A stretch of DNA of 32,345 nt. Source: an uncultured Oscillospiraceae bacterium. Its GTDB lineage: Bacteria > Bacillota > Clostridia > Oscillospirales > Acutalibacteraceae. This document shows positions 26,698-32,345 of this stretch, piece by piece. The notes beneath the pieces are model-generated. The model saw only the letters and a list, made by a program, of their open reading frames with translations. It was not told the origin of the DNA and did not search any database. The translations under genes and the position numbers were made by a program. Location of the stretch: NCBI GenBank assembly GCA_900553255.1, contig USCI01000017.1, positions 1 to 32,345 on the forward strand. The letters are read 5' to 3'. Every line of letters begins with the position of its first letter. Positions within the stretch are counted from its first letter, which is position 1.

Positions 26698-27906
26698 TCA
26701 GCCGTCCCTCCGGGTTCCGCATTTCGGGCAGAACTTGCCCGGCTTCTCAAAGACAAAACCGCAGTTCGCACATTTCTCCGGCTGCGCCGGCGCAACCGGC
26801 GTGCCGCATTCGTCACAGAACAGCGCCCCGGCGGTCAGTTTGTTACCACAGTTCGCACAAAAAGCATCCGGCTGCTGCGCGGTATCCCCAGCCGGCGCCT
26901 GAGCTGCCGCGGGCGTACCCGCCGCTCCAAGGGCCTGATTGAGCGTATTGCCGAACGTATTGCCGACCGCCCCGCCGACGCCGGCCATCACACCGAGACC
27001 GACGCCCATGTTGGCGAACTCGCCCACGCCCTCGTTGGCGGCGACACGCTCCGCCACATCGAAGCCGCGCTCCTCCTGATAGGAGTAGCCCTCGATTGCC
27101 CGCTTCTGGGCAATCCCCTGCGATTCGATCACCATGCGCTGCGCACGGGTCTGCTGTTCGATGATGTCGAGCTGCTGCTGCAGCTTTGCCTCGGCCACGT
27201 CCGCATACTGCCGGAAATGCAGCTGCTTGAAGCGCTCGTACTGCGGGTCACCGTCTGGCTTGGACAGGGTGGTGACATAAAACTGCTCAAGCACCATGCC
27301 GTACTCGGCGAAATCCGGTGCAAGCTTTTCGCGGATTTCCTCCGAAAACCGCTCCATATTTTCATCGATTTCAAAAATGTTGATTTTGTTGGCCTTCATC
27401 ACCTGCGCCATATAGGTTTTGATTCTGGCCATCATCATCGCGCGGAAATAGCTCTTGAGCTTGTCCTGGCTGAGATAATATTCGGTTCCCACCAGGCGGA
27501 TCAGCAGCTTGCGCGGCTCCTGCACCCGCAGGCTCATTTCCCCGCACGCACCGATGGAGATGGGAAACTGATAGGTCGGCTCGACGTAGGTCACACGGGA
27601 ATCGGTACCCCAGCGGATCGCCATCTGTTCGGTTTTGTTGATAAAATAGACCTCGCAGTGAAACGCCGAAACGCCCCCGGTAGTCAGCTTGAACAGCTTG
27701 CCGACCAGCGGCAGATTCTGCGTTTCGAGCGTATAGCGTCCCGGTCCGAACGAATCCAGCGCCTGGCCGTTCATGAAGAAGATCGCTTCCTGCGATTCGT
27801 GGACAATCAACTGCGACCCGGTGTTGAAGTCCTCGCAAGGATGTTTCCATATGAAGGACTGGTTGTCGCCCTCATATTTGATGACATTGGTGATTGCCAA
27901 AGCCAT
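26698..27906 (-). CDS. SPFH/prohibitin-like protein with two C-terminal zinc ribbons
   Basis: This is a 402-aa protein. Residues about 1-270 match the bacterial SPFH family once annotated as virion core protein (VIKYEGDNQSFIWKHPCEDF, VHESQEAIFFMNGQALDSFG, PGRYTLETQN, then TYMAQVMKANKINIFEID). A helical region rich in Q/E (LQQQLDIIEQQTRAQRMVIE) is followed by a glycine/alanine-rich segment. Two zinc ribbons close the protein (Cys350/353/364/367 and Cys379/382/393/396). There is no signal peptide; SPFH proteins form membrane-associated oligomers. Start MALAIT at 27906 matches the family start. ATG 27927 (MGESRGG) is an alternative. It is first in the SPFH, membrane, TIR operon, with a consensus promoter just upstream. 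Confidence 0.9.
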   Translation of the reverse strand: MALAITNVIKYEGDNQSFIWKHPCEDFNTGSQLIVHESQEAIFFMNGQALDSFGPGRYTLETQNLPLVGKLFKLTTGGVSAFHCEVYFINKTEQMAIRWGTDSRVTYVEPTYQFPISIGACGEMSLRVQEPRKLLIRLVGTEYYLSQDKLKSYFRAMMMARIKTYMAQVMKANKINIFEIDENMERFSEEIREKLAPDFAEYGMVLEQFYVTTLSKPDGDPQYERFKQLHFRQYADVAEAKLQQQLDIIEQQTRAQRMVIESQGIAQKRAIEGYSYQEERGFDVAERVAANEGVGEFANMGVGLGVMAGVGGAVGNTFGNTLNQALGAAGTPAAAQAPAGDTAQQPDAFCANCGNKLTAGALFCDECGTPVAPAQPEKCANCGFVFEKPGKFCPKCGTRRDG

Positions 27907-27951
27907 ACCCCCTCTGCTTTCCCCCATTTTTTCGGCTTTTTTGCTCCTTTC

Positions 27952-27980
27952 AGTATACAACCGAGAAAAAACGCTGTCAA
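27952..27980 (-). promoter_or_regulatory. Consensus promoter of the SPFH/TIR operon
   Basis: On the minus strand TTGACA (27975-27980), a 17-base spacer and TATACT (27952-27957). The predicted message starts only a few bases downstream, so an AAAGGAG there would lie at its extreme 5' end. This leaves the GAGGGGGT before 27906 as the likely ribosome site. Confidence 0.88.
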
Positions 27981-28019
27981 GAATCACGAGGAAATTTGTC
28001 GACAAAAACCGCGGTATGC

Positions 28020-28051
28020 AAAAGCGGCCCCGCGTCTGCGGAGCCGCTTTT
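28020..28051 (-). terminator. Terminator of metY
   Basis: AAAAGCGGC/GCCGCTTTT arms with an inner CCGC/GCGG stem lie 9 bases after the metY stop on the minus strand, with TTTT following. Confidence 0.82.
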
Positions 28052-28059
28052 GGAAAGGT

Positions 28060-29343
28060 TTATCGGACAGCCTTATCCAGTGCCTGGGCGATATCGGCAA
28101 TGATGTCATCGGGATGCTCGATGCCGACCGAGAAACGGATCAGATCGGGCGATGCCCCCGCCTCGCGCAGCTGCTCATCGGTCATCTGGCGGTGGGTGGT
28201 GCTGGCCGGATGCAGGGCACAGGTGCGCAGATCGGCTACGTGGGTCACAATCGCCGCCAGCTCGAGGGCGTTGAGGAACCGGCAGGCGGCCTCACGCCCG
28301 CCCTTGATCCCGAACGAAACCACCCCGCAGGTGCCGTGCGGCATATACTTTTTCGCCAGCTCGTACTGCCTGTCGCCCTTCAGCCCGGGATAGGATACCC
28401 AGGACACGCGGGGATCGCGCTGCAGGAATTCGGCCACCGCGAGTGCATTCGAGCAGTGGCGTTCCATGCGCAGATGCAGTGTGTCAATGCCCTGGCTGAG
28501 CAAAAACGCATTCTGCGGCGACGGGGCCGGCCCCATATCGCGCATCAGATGGGTGCGGCATTTCACGATATACGCCGCCGCACCGCAGGCGTCGGCATAC
28601 ACCATGCCGTGATAGGTTTCATCCGGCGTGGTCAGGCCCGGGAATTTGTCCGCATGCGCCTTCCAGTCGAATTTGCCGCTGTCCACAATCACGCCGCCAA
28701 GGGAACAAGCATGGCCGTCGAGATATTTGGAGGTGGAATGGGTGACAATATCGGCGCCGAATTCGATCGGGCGGCAGTTGACAGGGGTCGGGAAGGTGTT
28801 GTCCACGATCAGCGGCACCCCATGCGCATGGGCGATGCGGGCAAACTGCTCAATATCCAGCACATGCAGCGAGGGATTCGAGAGCGTCTCGCCGAACAGC
28901 AGCTTGGTGTTCGGCCGGAAAGCGGCCTCGAGCTCGGCATCGGACACACCGGGCTCCACAAAGGTCACGTCCAGCCCCATTTCCCGCAGGGTTTTGTTGA
29001 ACAGGTTGAAGGTGCCGCCATACACCGCCGAGGCACACACCACATGATCGCCCGCATGCGCGATGTTGAGGGCGGCCAGCATGGTTGCCGCCTGGCCGGA
29101 GGCGGTCAGCAGTGCGCCGACGCCACCCTCGAGCGCCGCAATTTTGTTTTCCACCGCACCGGTGGTCGGGTTGGACAGGCGGGTGTAGAAATCGCCGCTT
29201 ATCTTCAGGTCAAACAAATCGCCCATCGTTTCGGCCGTATCGTATTTAAAGGTGGTGCTCTGCACAATCGGCACAACGCGCGGCTGGCCGTTTGCCGGCT
29301 TCCAGCCTTCCTGTATACACTTGGTTTCAATATGCCAGTCCAT
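28060..29343 (-). CDS. metY: O-acetylhomoserine sulfhydrylase (Cys/Met metabolism PLP enzyme)
   Basis: This 427-aa protein is of the Cys/Met-metabolism PLP family. SGQAATMLAALNIAHAGDH, the cofactor-binding VDNTFPTP (Asp181) and HSTSKYLDGHA (Lys206, the Schiff-base lysine) are present, as is the family end motif RFSVGIEHPDDIIADI. The length (about 425-430) and the extra internal segment fit O-acetylhomoserine aminocarboxypropyltransferase rather than the shorter cystathionine synthases of about 380-400 aa. It makes homocysteine from O-acetylhomoserine and sulfide for methionine synthesis. ATG 29343 is chosen; a TTG three codons earlier lies closer to AAAGGA and is an alternative. No S-box or T-box fits the short leader. 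Confidence 0.93.
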   Translation of the reverse strand: MDWHIETKCIQEGWKPANGQPRVVPIVQSTTFKYDTAETMGDLFDLKISGDFYTRLSNPTTGAVENKIAALEGGVGALLTASGQAATMLAALNIAHAGDHVVCASAVYGGTFNLFNKTLREMGLDVTFVEPGVSDAELEAAFRPNTKLLFGETLSNPSLHVLDIEQFARIAHAHGVPLIVDNTFPTPVNCRPIEFGADIVTHSTSKYLDGHACSLGGVIVDSGKFDWKAHADKFPGLTTPDETYHGMVYADACGAAAYIVKCRTHLMRDMGPAPSPQNAFLLSQGIDTLHLRMERHCSNALAVAEFLQRDPRVSWVSYPGLKGDRQYELAKKYMPHGTCGVVSFGIKGGREAACRFLNALELAAIVTHVADLRTCALHPASTTHRQMTDEQLREAGASPDLIRFSVGIEHPDDIIADIAQALDKAVR

Positions 29344-29403
29344 AAGCTGCAACCGTCCTTTTCTGTTGAATTTGTATCACGGCAGCCCGCCGTTCTCTCT
29401 GAC

Positions 29404-29432
29404 AGTATACCACATCCCGCGGCAGAGGGAAA
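29404..29432 (-). promoter_or_regulatory. Promoter of metY
   Basis: On the minus strand TATACT (29404-29409) is preceded by TGG (extended -10), with a weak TTTCCC 17 bases upstream. The leader is only about 60 bases, too short for a SAM riboswitch. Confidence 0.6.
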
Positions 29433-29471
29433 GTTTTTCTTGGAGAAAACGGTTGTTCACACAAAATAGCA

Positions 29472-29500
29472 TTGAATACACGACAGATTTATGGTACAAT
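29472..29500 (+). promoter_or_regulatory. Promoter of the DUF6106-like gene
   Basis: TTGAAT (29472-29477), a 17-base spacer and TACAAT (29495-29500) with an extended TGG. The leader then holds two hairpins, including TCCGCC/GGCGGA with a 3-base loop near 29546-29560. Confidence 0.75.
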
Positions 29501-29583
29501 AACAGCCGGTACACCGTTTTCGGGGGAATGCCTCCCCCGGAAAATCCGCCTCAGGCGGAAAAACACTATGGAGGGATACCGTC

Positions 29584-30165
29584 TTGGATACGTTTGTGGA
29601 ACAAATCGTGGCAAAACGCAAGAGCGGCAAGGAATACGCCGTTATTTTCGGCTCTCTGATCGCCGCGCTTCTGATCCTGGCTGCACTGTGGCTATTTTTG
29701 CTGTTTTATATCGGCATATTTTTTGTGCTGATCCTGACCGCCGGCATCGGCTGGCTGCTGTGGTACCTGATCACCATGCAGAATGTGGAATTTGAATACA
29801 GCGTCACCAACGGCGACATCGACATCGACCAGATCACCGCGCAGCGCAAGCGCAAGCGGATCGTTTCGGTTTCCGGGGAAAAGATCGAGACATTCGCCCC
29901 TTATAACGCGGCGGAATATACCAACCGGCATTTTGACCGCACCGTCATGGCGGCGACCTCTCCGGATGCGCAGGGCGTCTGGTGTTTCACCTACCACAGC
30001 AAGAAAAACGGCAATACGCTGGTGATCTTCGAGCCGGAAGACCGCGTGATAAACGCGCTCAAAGGCGGCCTGAGCAAGCTGCTCCAGCTGGATATTAACC
30101 GGAAGCTCGGCACCCGGGCGGCTACGCCGGCGACCTCTCACGGAACGGACGAGCCGGAAGAATAA
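29584..30165 (+). CDS. DUF6106-like two-helix membrane protein (TTG start)
   Basis: This is a 193-aa protein. Two hydrophobic helices lie between residues 18 and 65 (YAVIFGSLIAALLILAALWL and IFFVLILTAGIGWLLWYLIT). A cytoplasmic beta-rich domain follows (VEFEYSVTNGDIDIDQITAQ, then RKRKRIVSVSGEKIETFAPY), with an acidic, disordered end. The layout, including the DIDQIxxxRKRKR block, fits DUF6106 proteins of Clostridia, whose function is unknown. It begins at TTG 29584, with GGAGGG 8 bases upstream and no ATG in frame nearby. It has its own promoter and a terminator, with the NAD(P)HX repair gene next downstream. Confidence 0.82.
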   Translation: MDTFVEQIVAKRKSGKEYAVIFGSLIAALLILAALWLFLLFYIGIFFVLILTAGIGWLLWYLITMQNVEFEYSVTNGDIDIDQITAQRKRKRIVSVSGEKIETFAPYNAAEYTNRHFDRTVMAATSPDAQGVWCFTYHSKKNGNTLVIFEPEDRVINALKGGLSKLLQLDINRKLGTRAATPATSHGTDEPEE

Positions 30166-30175
30166 TCCCTGGTAC

Positions 30176-30202
30176 AAAACGCTGCGCTGTGCGCGGCGTT
30201 TT
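30176..30202 (+). terminator. Terminator after the DUF6106-like gene
   Basis: AAAACGC/GCGTTTT with an inner GCGC/GCGC stem across a mismatch and a 3-base loop. The T-run is short, so read-through into the downstream gene, which has no clear promoter of its own, is possible. Confidence 0.65.
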
Positions 30203-30240
30203 ATCCTTATTTCTACCTTTATACGGAAAGGCGGATAAAT

Positions 30241-31776
30241 ATGAAAATCTTGACGGCACGGGAAATGCGCCTGGTGGAGGCATCCGCGGTGGCGGAGGGG
30301 CTCGACTATCTGCGGCTGATGGAAAACGCCGGCAGCGCTGCGGCGCGGGTAATCCGCTCGCGGTACGCCGTCAATGGCCGCCGCGTCACCGTACTGTGCG
30401 GGCGGGGCAATAACGGCGGCGACGGCTTCGTCATCGCGCGCAAGCTGCTCGAGGCCGGCGCCGAAGTGACCGTCGCCCTGCTGTGCGGCCACCCCACCGG
30501 CCTGGAAGCGGGGGAAATGTTCTCCCGCATCGAAAACGCCGGCATTGAGATTGTCAGCCTGGATAATCAGCCCTATGCGGTCAGCGACGCGGTCAAAAGC
30601 GCCGCGCTGCTGGTGGATGCGGTGTACGGCATCGGCTTCCACGGCGAGCTTCCGGTGCATCTGCGCACCGTTTTCCGCATGGCCAATGCCGCTACGGCGC
30701 CGATCGTGGCCGTGGATGTGCCGAGCGGAGTCAACTGCGACACCGGCGAGGCGGATCCCGACGCGCTGGTTGCGGAAGTGACCGTCACGTTTACCGCGAT
30801 GAAGCCCGGTCTGCTCGATGACCGCTGCGCCGCCTTTGCCGGGCGCGTGGAGGTGGTGGCGATCGGTATAGACGAGCGGCTGATGGAGCAGTTCCCGTCC
30901 GCACGCACGGTTATTGATGCCGGCATGGTCAAGGCCTGCTTTGCCCCCCGTGCCGCCGACAGCCATAAGGGCACGTACGGTACCCTGCTGAGCGTCTGCG
31001 GCAGCTACGGTATGGCGGGCGCCGCCGTTTTGGCTATGCGCGCGGCCCTGCGCTGCGGCGTCGGCCTGCTGCGGACAGCCGTTCCGTGTTCGCTGTATCC
31101 GATCCTCTCCTGCCAGGTGCCGGAGGCGGTGTTCCTCCCCCTGCCGGAAACCGGGGACGGCCAGCTGGCCCTGCGCGCACGTGCACAGCTGCGCAGCCAG
31201 GCGGCCGGAGCGTCGGCGCTGCTGATCGGCTGCGGGCTGGGTACCGGCGAAGAGGTGCGCGGTGTGGTATTTGATCTGCTGCGCGCGGCGGAATGTCCGA
31301 CCGTTCTGGATGCGGATGGCATAAATGCCGTTTGCGGGCATATAGATATTCTGAAAACAGTCCAGGCTCCGCTCGTGCTGACCCCGCATCCGGGAGAAAT
31401 GGCGCGGCTGATCGGCTGCACCACTACAGAGGTGCAGGCACACCGGCTGGAAATCGCGCAGAAATTCGTGTCCGAATACCCGGTGGTGCTGGTGCTCAAA
31501 GGCAGCCAGACGGTCATCGCCGCGCCGCAGGAAACCCTGTTGGTCAATCCTACCGGGAATCCGGGTATGGCGACCGGCGGCAGCGGCGACGTGCTGGCAG
31601 GCATGATCGCCTCCCTCCTGGCGCAGGGCATGCCGCCTTATGCGGCTGCCATGTGCGGCGTGTACCTGCACGGCCAGGCCGGCGACAACGCCGCCGCGCG
31701 GCTGTCGCAGCATGCGATGCTACCCTCGGATATGATCGATGAGCTCGGCGGACTGTTTTTGAATCTCGAAAAATAG
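30241..31776 (+). CDS. nnr: Bifunctional NAD(P)HX epimerase / ADP-dependent dehydratase
   Basis: This is a 511-aa fusion. Residues 1 to about 215 are the YjeF N-terminal epimerase domain (GRGNNGGDGFVIAR at 54-67, VDAVYGIGFHGELP, VAVDVPSGVNCDTGEAD). Residues about 230-511 are the ribokinase-like dehydratase domain (HKGTYGTLLSVCGSYGMAGA, VLTPHPGEMARL, NPTGNPGMATGGSGDVLAGM, with GSGDV at 447-451). The enzyme repairs hydrated NADH/NADPH by racemising the hydrate and then removing water with ADP. The fused form is the common bacterial one. ATG 30241 follows GGAAAGG at 9 bases. The lipoprotein gene starts 11 bases after its stop, which suggests co-transcription. Confidence 0.96.
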   Translation: MKILTAREMRLVEASAVAEGLDYLRLMENAGSAAARVIRSRYAVNGRRVTVLCGRGNNGGDGFVIARKLLEAGAEVTVALLCGHPTGLEAGEMFSRIENAGIEIVSLDNQPYAVSDAVKSAALLVDAVYGIGFHGELPVHLRTVFRMANAATAPIVAVDVPSGVNCDTGEADPDALVAEVTVTFTAMKPGLLDDRCAAFAGRVEVVAIGIDERLMEQFPSARTVIDAGMVKACFAPRAADSHKGTYGTLLSVCGSYGMAGAAVLAMRAALRCGVGLLRTAVPCSLYPILSCQVPEAVFLPLPETGDGQLALRARAQLRSQAAGASALLIGCGLGTGEEVRGVVFDLLRAAECPTVLDADGINAVCGHIDILKTVQAPLVLTPHPGEMARLIGCTTTEVQAHRLEIAQKFVSEYPVVLVLKGSQTVIAAPQETLLVNPTGNPGMATGGSGDVLAGMIASLLAQGMPPYAAAMCGVYLHGQAGDNAAARLSQHAMLPSDMIDELGGLFLNLEK

Positions 31777-31787
31777 GGGCTGAAGCC

Positions 31788-32306
31788 ATGTTCCGCCGCT
31801 TGTCCGTCGTCTGTACCGTATTCGCCTGCTTTGTGCTGCTGACCTCCTGCGCCCCCGGCAGCGCCGGACATACGGCGCCGACCTTTACCGGATTTTCCTG
31901 CAGCGCCGACATTGCCTACCGCGATCTGACCGTCAAAGGCCGGCTGTCCCGCGTATCCGCCGGCACGCTGACCCTCGATATTGAGGAGCCCTCCACCCTG
32001 AGCGGCATGACCCTGTCGTGGGACGGCGAGCAGATCCGGATAAAAATGCTCGGCCTTTCGGTGGACCTGGAGCCGGCGGACATCCCGGCCAGTGCGCTGG
32101 GGAGTGCCCTGGTGGATACGCTCGACGCGGCGCTGCGTGTACAGGATCAGGCGGTGCTGTCCGACGGCGTGATGAAGCTTGACGGCGAATGTGCCGCAGG
32201 CAGTTATACCGTGACCTCTGACCCGGCGACCGGCGCACTGCTGACGTTGACAGTGCCCGATCTGGAGCTGAGTGCCTCATTCGCGGATTTCACCACCGAA
32301 GCGTAA
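31788..32306 (+). CDS. Putative lipoprotein, function unknown
   Basis: This 172-aa protein has a basic N-terminus, a hydrophobic stretch and the lipobox LTSC with Cys21, so a membrane-anchored extracellular lipoprotein is expected. The mature part looks beta-rich (RDLTVKGRLSRVSAGTLTLD, then TLSGMTLSWDGEQIRIKMLG) and ends in LTLTVPDLELSASFADFTTE. The layout recalls small clostridial lipoproteins with a LolA/LppX-like half-barrel, but I cannot assign a family. It lies 11 bases downstream of the NAD(P)HX repair gene, with only a weak AGGGG ribosome site. Confidence 0.82.
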   Translation: MFRRLSVVCTVFACFVLLTSCAPGSAGHTAPTFTGFSCSADIAYRDLTVKGRLSRVSAGTLTLDIEEPSTLSGMTLSWDGEQIRIKMLGLSVDLEPADIPASALGSALVDTLDAALRVQDQAVLSDGVMKLDGECAAGSYTVTSDPATGALLTLTVPDLELSASFADFTTEA

Positions 32307-32323
32307 ACCCTTTGCCAGCAGCC

Positions 32324-32345
32324 CCGTACGGCAAATGCCGTACGG
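32324..32345 (+). terminator. Terminator stem cut by the window edge (probable)
   Basis: A perfect 10-bp inverted repeat (CCGTACGGCA/TGCCGTACGG, 2-base loop) begins 17 bases after the lipoprotein stop and reaches the last base. Whether a T-run follows is not visible. Confidence 0.5.

Noticed and set aside
29344..29403. SAM riboswitch or T-box before metY
   Set aside because: The leader after the predicted -10 is only about 60 bases with no supporting stem pattern or terminator.
26638..29469. 943-codon plus-strand open frame antisense to the SPFH, membrane and metY genes
   Set aside because: It is the mirror of GC-rich codon bias in well-supported minus-strand genes; the translation is low-complexity with no family pattern, and it crosses promoters and a terminator.
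29692..31713. 673-codon minus-strand open frame opposite the NAD(P)HX repair gene
   Set aside because: It is antisense to clearly recognised coding sequence and shows no motif or ribosome site.

Overview
The window joins two different pieces of a Gram-positive, high-GC Clostridia genome, most likely a gut commensal of the Oscillospirales/Ruminococcaceae type. The inference rests on AGGAGG-type ribosome sites, a CIRCE (HrcA) operator, an L13-type rplM leader and a Tn1549-like conjugative-element gene set. No 16S or other typing gene is present, so the taxonomy is not proven.

Bases 1 to about 17.9 kb are one end of an integrative conjugative element (ICE), with every gene on the minus strand. 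Reading in transcription order (right to left) it has: a 54-aa basic protein; ParA and ParB; a 1409-aa secreted pilin/adhesin with a thioester domain, ten Cna-B/SpaA-type repeats and a sortase signal; a 29-aa membrane microprotein; a chain of small conserved element genes, most coupled by 4-8 nt overlaps; and a giant helicase/DNA-methylase gene that runs off the left edge. A complete TnpV-type gene with its own strong Shine-Dalgarno lies inside the giant gene in another frame. No relaxase, VirB4/VirD4 or integrase is in view, so only part of the element is seen. Its outer end lies in about 300 bases of repeat-rich non-coding DNA just before the rpsI terminator.

Bases 17.9 to 32.3 kb are chromosome. 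rplM-rpsI (minus) have a consensus promoter and a structured leader. Divergently there is a two-gene unit: a NYN-LOTUS putative RNase and a secreted ubiquitin-like protein. The latter's ubiquitin domain is 57/71 identical to human ubiquitin (my hand alignment), keeps all seven lysines and the Ile44 patch, but lacks the conjugating Gly-Gly tail. It follows a signal peptide predicted to be cut exactly before ubiquitin Met1 and is joined to an Ig-like domain, a proline-rich stalk and a TPPTG/hydrophobic/basic anchor. Next come a HAD phosphatase and clpB under a CIRCE operator.

A three-gene minus-strand operon follows (SPFH protein with two zinc ribbons, four-helix membrane protein, zinc-ribbon/TPR/TIR protein) from a consensus promoter. 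Then metY (minus), a DUF6106-like membrane protein, the bifunctional NAD(P)HX repair enzyme and a lipoprotein (plus).

The most notable items are the anchored extracellular ubiquitin, the nested tnpV, and the SPFH/membrane/TIR operon.
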